The notes under the pieces are model-generated. The model saw only the letters and a list, made by a program, of their open reading frames with translations, ran no database searches and was not told where the DNA came from. A program made the position numbers and the translations under genes. Source: WRHT01 sp031550525 (GTDB lineage Bacteria; Desulfobacterota; Desulfovibrionia; Desulfovibrionales; Desulfovibrionaceae). From it: a stretch of 64,000 nt of DNA. This document shows, piece by piece, positions 1 to 8,212 of this stretch (position 1 is the first letter of the stretch; the number at the start of each line of letters is the position of its first letter). The stretch spans positions 1 to 64,000 of the forward strand of contig JAVBON010000012.1 in NCBI GenBank assembly GCA_031550525.1, given 5' to 3'.

Positions 1-44
1 TAACCCAACCGCATCAAATTTAGAGTGAAAAACTCAAGAGCTTT

Positions 45-160
45 GCTGGCTCCCATAGAGAGGTGGGTACACCCGGCTCCATTCCGAACCCGGAAGTTAA
101 GCACCTCATCGCCAATGATACTGCGCATTTATACGTGGGAACGTAGGTCGGTGCCAGCTT
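45..160 (+). rRNA. rrf: 5S ribosomal RNA
   Basis: The segment has the 5S layout: complementary termini (GCTGGC near the 5' end, GCCAGC at the 3' end) and the internal block CCGAACCCGGAAGTTAAG, with about 115 nt between the terminal helix strands. The first 44 bases are presumably the 23S-5S spacer, and the rest of the operon lies outside the window. It is followed directly by two strong intrinsic terminators, as expected at the end of an rRNA operon. Confidence 0.95.
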
Positions 161-170
161 AAATTGAAAA

Positions 171-207
171 GGGCTCCCGTCATTATGACGGGAGCCCTTA
201 TTTATTT
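171..207 (+). terminator. Intrinsic terminator of the rRNA operon
   Basis: A GC-rich stem (GGGCTCCCGTC, loop ATTAT, complementary arm) spans 171-197 and is followed by TTATTTATTT. It lies 10 bp after the 5S gene. Confidence 0.85.
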
Positions 208-208
208 A

Positions 209-247
209 GAACCGCTCCTTCATAACGAAGGAGCGGTTCTTGTATTT
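209..247 (+). terminator. Second tandem terminator after the rRNA operon
   Basis: A second hairpin (AGAACCGCTCCTTC paired with GAAGGAGCGGTTCT, 209-240) is followed by a T-rich run. It probably acts as a back-up terminator. Confidence 0.75.
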
Positions 248-456
248 ATAGCCGCAAATACCCTAAATTCAATTGGCCGTGCAGTGCAGAATACAATGCG
301 CTGATTGCTTTGCAGGGTTGCTTGCAAGAGCATCTGGAACCTTGTTTGGAAAAATGCTCCTGCTCGTGGCACCCCAAGGATTTTTTTATAACTCTACCTG
401 CGCTGAACGTATTGCAAAATGCTTGTGAATATAGAATATTACTGCAAGGTTATTAG
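226..456 (+). other. Start-less open frame upstream of the amidohydrolase, possible gene remnant
   Basis: One frame stays open for 76 codons, from just after a stop at 223-225 to a TAG at 454-456, 17 bp before the next start codon. It has no ATG or GTG near its beginning and no ribosome binding site. The translation is unusually cysteine-rich (e.g. ...EPCLEKCSCSWHPKD...). It could be the 3' remnant of a decayed gene, or simply chance. I recognise no family. Confidence 0.15.
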
Positions 457-473
457 TTATAAGGAGATGATTT

Positions 474-1193
474 ATGCATAAAGTAGACGCGCATGCGCAC
501 CTTGGCTATTTCGGCTCTTGGTGTGACGTGGGTATTACGGCTGATGAAATGCTCGTGAAAATGCGCGAATATTCAATAGAAAAAAGTATTGTAAGCTATC
601 CGGATAATTCCGTTATTATGGGTGCTGTAAAACAGCACCCAGGCGCATTCTCCGCCCTGGCCTGGGTGGACCCCGGCAAGGGAAGGCAGGCCGTGGATGA
701 ATTGGAAATGCTTGTGGGCGAGCACGGCTTTGAAGGGGTAAAGCTGCATCCGCTTTTTAATGCCTATACGGCCAATGATTCGGTGGTTTTTCCAGTTATG
801 GACGTTGCGCGCCAAAAAGGGCTGCCGGTATTCGTGCACTCGGGGCACCCGCCGTTTTCGCTGCCTTGGAGCATTGCCCAGCTTGCCGAAATTTATCCAG
901 ACGTGCGCATAGTAATGATACATATGGGGCACGGGCATGGCGTATACATTCAGGCCGCCATTGATATGGCCTTGAAATACGACAACCTGTGGCTTGAGAA
1001 CTCCGGCATGCCCATGCACACCAAGACCAGAGAAGCTTACGAACGTGTCGGGTCCGGCCGTATCTTTTGGGGTAGTGATGCTCCGTTTCACCACTATGCT
1101 GTGGAAATACTGCGCACTGAAGTAAGCGGGTTGGGCGATGCCGCTCTGGAGGATGTCTTTTACAACAACATAAAAGACTTTATGGGCTGGTAA
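474..1193 (+). CDS. Amidohydrolase-family (TIM-barrel) metal-dependent hydrolase
   Basis: A 239-residue protein of the amidohydrolase_2 superfamily. The N-terminal metal motif HxH is at residues 7-9 (DAHAHLG). Later barrel-strand motifs include GVKLHP, VFVHSGH, VMIHMGHG and FWGSDAPFHH, whose His and Asp residues match the metal ligands and catalytic Asp of the family. There is no signal peptide, so it should be cytoplasmic. Relatives hydrolyse or decarboxylate small ring compounds, and the substrate cannot be read from sequence. The start is supported by AAGGAGATGA just upstream of the ATG. It stands alone between the rRNA terminators and a DinB-like gene on the same strand. Confidence 0.8.
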   Translation: MHKVDAHAHLGYFGSWCDVGITADEMLVKMREYSIEKSIVSYPDNSVIMGAVKQHPGAFSALAWVDPGKGRQAVDELEMLVGEHGFEGVKLHPLFNAYTANDSVVFPVMDVARQKGLPVFVHSGHPPFSLPWSIAQLAEIYPDVRIVMIHMGHGHGVYIQAAIDMALKYDNLWLENSGMPMHTKTREAYERVGSGRIFWGSDAPFHHYAVEILRTEVSGLGDAALEDVFYNNIKDFMGW

Positions 1194-1306
1194 CGGGGCG
1201 GTTATTGAACTTGAACCACAAGCGTAACGGCTTGTTATATTAAAGTTGCTTTGCCGCGTATTATGATAGACATTGGATCTGCAAATTAGAAGGGGGAGGT
1301 AAGATT

Positions 1307-1789
1307 ATGGATAAGATAATTCAATGCTTCAAGGATGATTTTGACAGATTTTGGGGGCTGATGGAAAAGCAGATTGAGGTGTGCCCTGACGCGCTATGGA
1401 ACAAGAAAGGCGGCGGTTACGTGTTCTGGCAGCAAGTGCTGCACTCCATAGCCTGCGCCGAATTATTCGCGCTGACCGGCGTGGATGATAAAACCGTTTT
1501 GCTGGATAAGTACGACAGGGAGATAATTTTCTTGCTAAAAGAGCCGGATTTTGAGGTAAGCAAGGCTACAATGCTTGAGCATGCCAGGCTTGCCAAAGCT
1601 GTGGCCGATAAGTTCGTGACCGGGCTGAGCGCCGCAAACCTTACCGACACGCAACCGCGCCTTAGCAAGACTTTCGGGCGGGAGCAAACCATGCAAAACG
1701 CCGTTATGGCGCTTATACGCCACTGCAATTATCATTTGGGCTGCTGCGACGCGGTGTTGCGTGAAAACGGCGTTAAAGGCGTTTATTAG
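1307..1789 (+). CDS. DinB-like (four-helix bundle) putative metal-binding protein
   Basis: A 160-residue, all-helical protein with the look of the DinB/YfiT-like superfamily. An early helix carries a His (WQQVLHSIAC, about residue 47) and the last helix carries HCNYHLG (His about 142 and 146). This matches the three-histidine site of the superfamily, which includes bacillithiol- or mycothiol-dependent transferases and many uncharacterised members. An AGGGGGAGGT Shine-Dalgarno run precedes the ATG. A 113-bp gap separates it from the amidohydrolase, so co-transcription is possible but unproven. The precise function is unknown. Confidence 0.7.
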   Translation: MDKIIQCFKDDFDRFWGLMEKQIEVCPDALWNKKGGGYVFWQQVLHSIACAELFALTGVDDKTVLLDKYDREIIFLLKEPDFEVSKATMLEHARLAKAVADKFVTGLSAANLTDTQPRLSKTFGREQTMQNAVMALIRHCNYHLGCCDAVLRENGVKGVY

Positions 1790-1816
1790 ATCCATATTTC
1801 CTGTTGGGCTTATCCA

Positions 1817-1869
1817 GTTTTTGTAAATAGATGCCCACAACGTAGCGGATGGAATCTATTTACAAAAAC
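1817..1869. repeat. Perfect 16-bp inverted repeat
   Basis: GTTTTTGTAAATAGAT (1817-1832) is repeated as its exact reverse complement at 1854-1869, with a 21-bp spacer. It lies 28 bp after the DinB-like stop codon. It could end transcription, but no long T run follows. The remainder of the 310-bp gap up to 2099 shows no gene. Confidence 0.6.
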
Positions 1870-2099
1870 GCCTGACCCTACATAAAATTTTGCTGGCCGG
1901 AACTTTAACTGAGAGAAACTAGTTTGACCTATGCTTGCTATATTGGCACAATGTTGTCTTGTATCAGGCCAAGCAGAACCATTAGGGGTTTTTCGCGCAG
2001 CATTTGGCAATATCAATAAATTCAAGAAAATTAGCCGCGTAATCCTTATTGGTATTGAGATATTGTTACAGAATAGATAAAACAGACTATGAGGACAAT

Positions 2100-4145
2100 A
2101 TGGAAATAATTTTGCTTGGAGTACGCGGTAGCATTCCCAGTCCCTCACAAACAACGCAGTTTTACGGGGCCAATACATCTTGCGTTGAGATGCGGACAAA
2201 GTCTGGAGAACTGCTCATTTTTGATGCAGGCTCAGGCCTGCGGCTGTTGGGAGATACACTGCCGGAGCATGGTGAATGCCATTTGTTCCTCACGCATTTG
2301 CATAACGATCATACGGTTGGGCTTGGCTTTTTCAAGCCGTTTTTCAAACCCGGCTGGGTAATCAACCTTTACCTGCCCGACGGGCATCAGAGTTTTCTGC
2401 AGCGTTACTTTAATGGCGATACTTTTCCCGTTCAGCATGAGTGTTTGCGCGCGGCTATCAATATAATTTCCGTAACTCCAGGCCAAACCATTGCCATAAA
2501 GCCATCCGGCGAGCCTATTAGCGTGCAGACCTTTCCTACCGAGCACCCAGGCGGCAATATCGCGTACAAGGTAGTGGCGGATAATACCACCTTTCTGTAT
2601 AGCGGCGACCACGAAATAACCACGGACCCAGCAGTGCGGGCCTTGACGGAAAAAATGCTCTGCGGCGCGGATCTCGCCTTGGTGGATGCCTCCTACTGCC
2701 GCAGTTCTTATGTTTCCGGCTGGGGGCATTCGGCTTGGGAAGATTGGGTGGAAATCGCCGATAAAAGCGGGGTGAGCTGCCTTGCTCTTTCGCACCATGC
2801 CCCGGAGCGTACCGATGAAGAGTTGGACGCGCTGCAGAGCGAGCTTTTAAAACGCCCCCAGGGAGCGGCTAGCGTTCGCGTTGCCAGAGAGGGCATGCGC
2901 TTTTGCCCCGATAGTGGTATACAGCCTAAAATACATACCAGCGGCTGGCTGCAAGATTTTATTGACATGATTGGCCAGTACCGCGAAGAAAGCGTTATTC
3001 TTGATAGCATCTTGAAGAAAACGCGCGAAATCTCCTCGGCCGATGCGGGCACTGTGTTTCTGCTTGACGGCAACGAAATGGTGTTTTCTTACACGCACAA
3101 CGACTCGCTTTTTCCGGCCAATGAATCTAGCAAATACGCCTATGCCAGCATACGCATGCCATGCACAACGGAATCCATAGCCGGGTATTGCGCCGTTACC
3201 GGAAAAAGCCTTAACCTGCCGAATGTGCGTAACCTGCCGGAAGACGCCCCTTACCGCTTTAACGAGAGTTTTGACAAAAAAACCGGCTATCGCACCGAGT
3301 CCATACTTACGATCCCGCTGGTTGGAAAAAACAAGCGTATGTTGGGCGTGATGCAACTGATCAACAGCCTGAACCCACGCACTCTTCAACCGCAGCCTTT
3401 CACGCCCTTAATGGAGCGCACGGTTAAAATACTGGCAATGGAGGCCAGCAAGGTGCTGGAAATAAGCAGCACCATAACCGATAACATATACCGCCTGTTG
3501 CGCATCGCCTCGCTGCACGACCCTATGGAAACAGGCCCGCATGCGGAACGGGTAGGGGCCGTTGCGGCGGAAATATATCAGGTATGGGCGCTCAGGCACG
3601 GCATAAATCCCGATGAGGCCCTCAGCTTTCGTAGTAATCTGCGTTTGGCCGCCATGCTGCACGACATAGGCAAGGTAGGCATCAGCGATACCGTTCTTAA
3701 AAAGCCAGGCAAGCTTTCTGCTGATGAGTTTGACATAATCAAGACACACACGGAAAAAGGCTCGGCATTGTTCGATTATCAATTTCAGGATATTTCCGAC
3801 CTGGCCAGTGATATAGCCCTGCACCATCACCAGCGCTGGGACGGAGCTGGCTACGGCCAATTGGGCAAAACGCCGCTAAAGGGCAAGGATATTCCGCTGG
3901 CCGCCAGAATAACCGCCATTGCCGATGTGTTTGACGCGCTGGTCTCGCCCCGCTGCTACAAAGAGCCTTGGCCCTTTGACAAAGCGGTGCTGCAAATTCG
4001 TAACGATGCCGGCTCGCATTTTGATCCGGAACTGTCTGACTGCTTTGCCAGCATTCTGGATACGGTTTACATGATCTACCAACGCTTTCCGGAAAACTTG
4101 TCCTGTTCTTTTTTTGTATCTTGTAATACGAACTCAACCAGCTAG
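2100..4145 (+). CDS. MBL-fold + GAF + HD-GYP three-domain signalling hydrolase
   Basis: A 681-residue cytoplasmic protein. Residues 1-260 are a metallo-beta-lactamase fold: THLHNDH metal motif at about 65-71, followed by EHPGG, YSGDHE and LSHHAPE. Residues about 285-450 look like a GAF sensor domain. Residues about 480-660 are an HD-GYP phosphodiesterase domain with LHDIGK (HD at 521-522) and HHQRWDGAGYG. HD-GYP domains hydrolyse cyclic di-GMP, while the MBL domain resembles cyclic-nucleotide phosphodiesterase-like hydrolases. The diagnostic GYP triplet is GYG here, so c-di-GMP activity is uncertain. An in-frame TTG lies 17 codons upstream, but GAGGA before the ATG at 2100 supports this start. 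The TAG stop falls inside the terminal CTAG of a MITE-like repeat. Confidence 0.85.
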   Translation: MEIILLGVRGSIPSPSQTTQFYGANTSCVEMRTKSGELLIFDAGSGLRLLGDTLPEHGECHLFLTHLHNDHTVGLGFFKPFFKPGWVINLYLPDGHQSFLQRYFNGDTFPVQHECLRAAINIISVTPGQTIAIKPSGEPISVQTFPTEHPGGNIAYKVVADNTTFLYSGDHEITTDPAVRALTEKMLCGADLALVDASYCRSSYVSGWGHSAWEDWVEIADKSGVSCLALSHHAPERTDEELDALQSELLKRPQGAASVRVAREGMRFCPDSGIQPKIHTSGWLQDFIDMIGQYREESVILDSILKKTREISSADAGTVFLLDGNEMVFSYTHNDSLFPANESSKYAYASIRMPCTTESIAGYCAVTGKSLNLPNVRNLPEDAPYRFNESFDKKTGYRTESILTIPLVGKNKRMLGVMQLINSLNPRTLQPQPFTPLMERTVKILAMEASKVLEISSTITDNIYRLLRIASLHDPMETGPHAERVGAVAAEIYQVWALRHGINPDEALSFRSNLRLAAMLHDIGKVGISDTVLKKPGKLSADEFDIIKTHTEKGSALFDYQFQDISDLASDIALHHHQRWDGAGYGQLGKTPLKGKDIPLAARITAIADVFDALVSPRCYKEPWPFDKAVLQIRNDAGSHFDPELSDCFASILDTVYMIYQRFPENLSCSFFVSCNTNSTS

Positions 4146-4297
4146 GGGGCTGTCTCTAAAACGACGTATTTTGTTACCTGGCAAGGAAAGCGTTGATTTT
4201 AGGACCGGGATAGCGCTTTGATGGCACAGCCCTGCACAAAAATTTGCGCTTGACGCAGTCCAGTGGGCAAAAGACGCTTTTTAGAAACAGCACCTAG
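4142..4297. mobile_element. MITE-like repeat, family A, copy 1
   Basis: A 156-bp non-coding element flanked by CTAG on both sides (4142-4145 and 4294-4297), with imperfect inverted ends (left GGGGCTGTCTCTAAAA; right arm reads GTGCTGTTTCTAAAAAGC in reverse complement). A second copy at 32871-33025 is about 85-90% identical by eye. The left CTAG holds the stop codon of the upstream gene. The right CTAG holds, on the other strand, the stop codon of the downstream convergent gene. CTAG would be the 4-bp target duplication of an IS5-like transposase (inference). No transposase gene lies inside. Confidence 0.75.
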
Positions 4298-4644
4298 GGT
4301 TTTACGTAGGCGAAACCAGCGCGTTGTAAATCGACAATTTCCACTACACCTGCCGGAACCACCGCGCATTGGCTGTAAAGTTTATCTGGGGTAATATTGT
4401 TGGCATCCAAGGCGTTTTTGCATACTTTTATTTGCAACCCGGCGGCAACGGCTTCTTCCAGCTTGGTTTTTATGGCCGCATTATCAGCGGTCAACTGTGT
4501 TACGGCGCCGGAATTTGCCACCAGCACCATTTTGAAGGCCTCTCGCCCATGCAGGGCGCGGGCGTAATTTATGGCGTTGGAAAAGGCTATATTGAGCGAA
4601 CCGTCGGTTTTATCCACATGCAGCAGTAAATCGTATTTGTTCAT
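4294..4644 (-). CDS. DsrE/YchN-family small protein
   Basis: A 116-residue DsrE-like protein with an N-terminal beta strand (NKYDLLLHVDKTD), the helix of the DsrEFH/YchN fold, then FKMVLVANSGAV and IKVCKNALDANNI. Relatives act in sulfur relay or are uncharacterised. The single cysteine (VCKNAL, about residue 75) aligns with the region of the sulfur-carrying Cys in DsrE-type proteins, but I cannot be certain of equivalence. The start is supported by GGAGCG before the ATG. It converges on the MBL-GAF-HD-GYP gene across a 150-bp MITE-like element, which supplies its TAG stop. Confidence 0.75.
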   Translation of the reverse strand: MNKYDLLLHVDKTDGSLNIAFSNAINYARALHGREAFKMVLVANSGAVTQLTADNAAIKTKLEEAVAAGLQIKVCKNALDANNITPDKLYSQCAVVPAGVVEIVDLQRAGFAYVKP

Positions 4645-4782
4645 AAGCGCTCCGTTGTTTGGTGTTCAGGCAAGTTATTTACCCTCATCGCGGTATTTTT
4701 TGAAGGTTTTTTTGCCGGAACTTTAAAGTTGCTTTTTTAGAAGCAGGGCGGAACATAGAGCCGAAAATATAGAGGAAAACGC

Positions 4783-4881
4783 GTGAGTAAAAAGCTTATC
4801 ATTACACTTGCCATCATCTGGGTTGTGGGCGGCGTAGGGTTGTTTTTGGGCATACTCGCCACCAAGCCTCCGGCTCTGTAA
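4783..4881 (+). CDS. Putative 32-residue single-pass membrane peptide
   Basis: A GTG-initiated frame encodes a short peptide: charged N-terminus (MSKKL), about 21 hydrophobic residues with a GGVG turn, and a short tail (ATKPPAL). An AGAGGA Shine-Dalgarno sequence sits 6 bp before the GTG. The composition is typical of small membrane proteins tied to respiratory or transporter complexes, but I recognise no family. Its 3' side runs into a GC-rich stretch with a T run. It could be a chance frame. Confidence 0.45.
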   Translation: MSKKLIITLAIIWVVGGVGLFLGILATKPPAL

Positions 4882-5393
4882 CGCTCCCCCCTGCGGCTTT
4901 TTTGCCTCGCGCAAGGCGCGCCTGCTCCGGCCGCGCCGGCAAGTTCGCCCCTGTTATAAAGCATAATGCGTTCGGACATTCCTGTTGCCGGTACATGCCG
5001 CCATGCGTTTGCAGCTAAAAGTTTACGGCGTCTTTAAGGCTTTTTAGCTTTGAGATTACCGCTTAACGGCTGGTAAAGCCCACCTGCGGCAATATTGCTG
5101 CCCTTGTTACGCTTCATTCCGCAAGATCAGAATATTTTACCGTGTGTATAATTTAAAGGGTAAAATTCCATAGTATCTTGATTACCCAAACCTTCCCATC
5201 CGTAAATGCGATGCTTTGGCGTGTTGTAAAACTGAAGCATCAGCCGTCAGTATTCACGCCATTTTTATAATTATGCCTAAGTGGGCGTGAGATTTTAGCG
5301 GTAAAAATATCTAATCCTATTGCCATTTAGATGTCACTATGCCAAGTGTACTGAGTAGTCCGTTATCTGGTAAGCTATAGTGACGAGGTGGAC
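4882..5393. other. Intergenic region with no recognisable gene
   Basis: About 510 bp without a credible coding frame. The first 120 bp are GC-rich and the remainder AT-rich. An 8-bp inverted repeat, GTCACTAT (5333-5340) and ATAGTGAC (5377-5384), flanks the likely promoter region of the lipoprotein gene and overlaps its ribosome binding site. It could be an operator or an mRNA hairpin. Confidence 0.4.
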
Positions 5394-6569
5394 ATGAACA
5401 AGGCAGGCGGTTGCTCCCGCGGGGTGCTGTTTTTTATATTTTGCATGGCCTTAGCGGTGTTGTCCGGTTGCTCGGCAGGCGGCATAGCGCCATCGGGGCA
5501 GGGTAGTTTTGAAGATTACCGCCGCGACAACATGGCCTGGATAGAGGTACACAGAGAGTACCAGACAGATGACAAAGCGCGAGAAACCCTGTGGAACGCC
5601 CCCACGGAATGGAGACCAAAGGGTAAACCGCAAAAGGGCATATTGCTTATACACGGCTTGGGTGATTCGCCCTGGTCTTTTGTGGATGTAGCGCCAAGCC
5701 TGGCGGAGCAGGGTTTTTTGGTGCGGGCTTTGCTGCTGCCGGGCAACGGCACCAGACCTTCGGACATGTTACGCGTTTCTGTGGATGACTGGCGGCGAGT
5801 GCTGCGCGAGCAGGCAGCCATAATGCGGGCGGAGGTTGAAGATTTATACCTGGGCGGTTTTTCGGCCGGATGTAATCTGGTGATGGAATATGCCGTGCAA
5901 AACCCTGACGTAAAGGGGCTAGTGTTGTTTTCTCCGGCCTTTCAGTCGCGTTTGCGCCTGGGGGTGCTGGCTGAAGTTGTGGGCCCGTTTGCCGATTTGC
6001 TTTTTTTTCCCAGCAGTGGGGCGGAACAACAGCCCACCCGCTATGTATCGTTGCCCGCCAAGGGGTTTGCCATGTTGTACGAAACCAGCCAATCGGTGCA
6101 CGCGCTGCTGAAAGAGAACAGCTACGACAAGCCCGTGTTTGTGGTGCTGGCCCAGCACGATATGTCGGTGGATACCGGATATGTGCTGGATATGTTCGAG
6201 CGCTCCTTCAGCCACAGCCAAAGCCGCCTGGTCTGGTACGGCGAAGCTCCGCCGGCGGCATCGGGGCGCATTATAACAAAATCGGAATATGTGCCGGAGT
6301 GGCGGGTGGGTTGCTTTACGCATATGGCCTCGCTGTTCTCGCCACATAACAGCGAATATGGGGTGCATGGCGCGCAGCGCCTGTGCGTTATGGGGCAATC
6401 GGCGGAGAATTACCAGAAATGCCGCGACGGGGCCGAGGTATGGTATGCTGAAATGGGCTATGATAAAGACGATCAGCCCTATGCGCGCCTGACTTTCAAC
6501 CCGTATCTCGACTGGCAGAACCAGCAGATGCTTAAGGTACTGACGGACGATGCAATTGTGAACAGATAG
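5394..6569 (+). CDS. Alpha/beta-hydrolase lipoprotein (esterase/lipase-like)
   Basis: A 391-residue lipoprotein. The N-terminus is a signal sequence ending in the lipobox AVLSGC, so it should be exported and lipid-anchored. The mature part is an alpha/beta hydrolase: HGLGDSPW oxyanion loop, nucleophile elbow GFSAG (Ser about 157), Asp in QHDMSVD (about 256) and His in CFTHMAS (about 310), a plausible catalytic triad. Similar to serine-aminopeptidase S33 or monoacylglycerol-lipase-type hydrolases. The substrate is unknown. The ATG at 5394 is preferred over the GTG two codons earlier because GAGG lies at the right spacing. It appears monocistronic. Confidence 0.8.
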   Translation: MNKAGGCSRGVLFFIFCMALAVLSGCSAGGIAPSGQGSFEDYRRDNMAWIEVHREYQTDDKARETLWNAPTEWRPKGKPQKGILLIHGLGDSPWSFVDVAPSLAEQGFLVRALLLPGNGTRPSDMLRVSVDDWRRVLREQAAIMRAEVEDLYLGGFSAGCNLVMEYAVQNPDVKGLVLFSPAFQSRLRLGVLAEVVGPFADLLFFPSSGAEQQPTRYVSLPAKGFAMLYETSQSVHALLKENSYDKPVFVVLAQHDMSVDTGYVLDMFERSFSHSQSRLVWYGEAPPAASGRIITKSEYVPEWRVGCFTHMASLFSPHNSEYGVHGAQRLCVMGQSAENYQKCRDGAEVWYAEMGYDKDDQPYARLTFNPYLDWQNQQMLKVLTDDAIVNR

Positions 6570-6946
6570 TCTTTAGAAAAATCTCTAGGATTTTATACCT
6601 ATGAGATGTTTATTTTTATTTACATAAAAGGCTGGCTTTTTTTATTTGAAAATGTTATAATACCTGCATCTTAAGTAACATTACGTTGGATTGACTTCCA
6701 GGTTACTTTTTTTCACCTACCTGATTTTATATTCTTTATCAACTACCAGTAATGGTAGTTGTCCTTTCCGTCTTGCCGGATTTTCTTCCTTTCAATTCAT
6801 TCTTTTTTTCATTTATACCCCCGCATTTTATAGTCTTCAGCACTTCTATTTTTCCTATTCACACAAGTTTTCAAATTTCCAATCAATCCGTTCATCCCGC
6901 CGGGGTGAATCGCGCCCCGGCTTAACCTTCAAGCTAGGAGTGTTTT
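6570..6946. other. AT-rich leader region upstream of the beta-helix protein gene
   Basis: About 375 bp, markedly more AT-rich than neighbouring genes, with no convincing coding frame. At 6899-6921 a short GC stem (GCCGGGG ... CCCCGGC) sits 25 bp before the next start codon, in what would be the 5' untranslated region. Confidence 0.4.
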
Positions 6947-7825
6947 ATGTCCCAGAACTGTAACTGCAATTGCGAACACGGAAAACCCACTGTAACTTTG
7001 CCTGTGAGCGGACTGAGTATTCAGGTGGATGCTGAAGCCCTTTCCGCCTGCCAGTGTCAAGGCGGTGTGCCGGGCGAAGGCCGCATCCGCGTAACGGAGG
7101 ACTTGCACATCTATGTGGACGGCAAGCGGGCGGAAAGCGGCGACGGCCTTACCCCGGAAACGGCGGTTAAAACTTATGCCGAGGCGGTGAGAGCGGCTTC
7201 GCGGTATGATGGGTGTAATGAGTTTAATCTTATATTCAACTTCGCAGATTCGACAGAGGGTGATAATTATGGTGATATTACTATAACTGCCGGAGGCTAT
7301 TCCACATTTAATGGATTTGTTATTACTGGTGAATCCATAGCTGCTGCATTTGGGGCTATTCAGGTGTTGGCGTCAGCTAAGGTAACAATTATGAATATTA
7401 AACTAAATTATATTGGAGCAGAGGGAAACACAAGTGTTACACTCGAAGGAAATATTGTAATTTCACCTCTTGCAGATACTCATTGTATACATGCGAGATC
7501 CGGATCTGAGATAGCGCTAAAGGCTGATATCATAGTGCTTGGTGGTAGTTGTTATGCCGTGCTTTGTGGCTTTCATTGCGGCAACACTATGTGTTATGGC
7601 GGTAGTATAAGTGTAATGAATGGACTTACGTGTACGTCTGCCTTCGCATGTGCGTACAATTGTGGCGTAGTGAATACCAGTGGCATTCCGATAACTGGCA
7701 CGGCATCCGGTAGGCGTTATATTGTTCAGCGTAACGGTGTTATTCATGTGCACGGCAAAGGGGCAAACTATTTTCCTGGTAATGTGGGTGGCACTGCCGA
7801 TACTGGTGGCATTTATATTTCATAG
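6947..7825 (+). CDS. Orphan phage-tail-like beta-helix protein
   Basis: A 292-residue protein. Residues 1-45 are cysteine-rich (NCNCNCEHG, ACQCQGG). Residues about 50-85 hold DLHIYVDGKRAESGDG and LTPETAVKTYAEAVRAA, the opening motif of phage tail-fibre/spike proteins of the right-handed beta-helix type. Residues 95-240 are strand-rich, and the C-terminus (NGVIHVHGKGANYFPGNVGG) resembles tail-fibre tips. No capsid, tail or integrase genes surround it. The interior (about 7210-7560) is AT-rich, with codon use unlike neighbouring genes, which suggests horizontal acquisition. A TAGGAG ribosome binding site supports the start. It might be a prophage remnant or a domesticated surface protein. Confidence 0.65.
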   Translation: MSQNCNCNCEHGKPTVTLPVSGLSIQVDAEALSACQCQGGVPGEGRIRVTEDLHIYVDGKRAESGDGLTPETAVKTYAEAVRAASRYDGCNEFNLIFNFADSTEGDNYGDITITAGGYSTFNGFVITGESIAAAFGAIQVLASAKVTIMNIKLNYIGAEGNTSVTLEGNIVISPLADTHCIHARSGSEIALKADIIVLGGSCYAVLCGFHCGNTMCYGGSISVMNGLTCTSAFACAYNCGVVNTSGIPITGTASGRRYIVQRNGVIHVHGKGANYFPGNVGGTADTGGIYIS

Positions 7826-7911
7826 CGAGTTATAAATAATTATCATAACTACCAATTTAACAGGTTGTTATGATGTTGCGCTCGGCATTACCTACTAATT
7901 GGCTGCAACCA

Positions 7912-7949
7912 GAAATTAAAAAAAAAGCGCGAGGCTTTGGCCTCGCGCC
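7912..7949 (-). terminator. Terminator of the SRP RNA gene
   Basis: On the minus strand a GCGCGAGGCC AAA GCCTCGCGC hairpin (7927-7948) is followed by a run of T residues, a few bases after the SRP RNA 3' end. Confidence 0.85.
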
Positions 7950-7953
7950 TTCT

Positions 7954-8037
7954 AGGAGCCGGACACCCGGCACAACCGTTACCGTTGCTTCCTTTCGGAC
8001 CTGGCGGGGTTGGCGGCGTAACCGCCGCCCGGCTCCT
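7954..8037 (-). ncRNA. ffs: Signal recognition particle RNA (4.5S type)
   Basis: The minus strand carries the conserved SRP domain IV: CCAGGTCCGAAAGGAAGCAA and GGTAACGG, closed by an outer helix AGGAGCCGG...CCGGCTCCT. This is the short bacterial SRP RNA that binds Ffh and targets membrane proteins. The core is about 84 nt, at the short end of the class. The exact ends are inferred from the outer helix. An intrinsic terminator follows immediately. Confidence 0.92.
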
Positions 8038-8212
8038 TGTGCAGGTATCTATACACAAGAGGACTGTCTGTCAACCGTTAATAGTTCGGGTTAGCACGGG
8101 CAAAAGCCTTGCTTGGCGCTATTACACGGGCTTTTGGGCCGCGTGTCGCGTATCATAGACTGTTGCCGCGCCAAGTTGCAACGCCTTGGGGCGCTATTGG
8201 CTATGGCAGGGC

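Noticed and set aside
4142..4297. Full insertion sequence
   Set aside because: Terminal repeats are present, but no transposase frame exists in either copy, so it is non-autonomous.
6691..6963. 90-codon frame before the beta-helix gene
   Set aside because: Starts with TTG, very AT-rich, no Shine-Dalgarno, and overlaps the next gene's start in another frame.
6570..8040. Intact prophage
   Set aside because: Only one tail-like gene; no integrase, capsid, terminase or lysis genes nearby.
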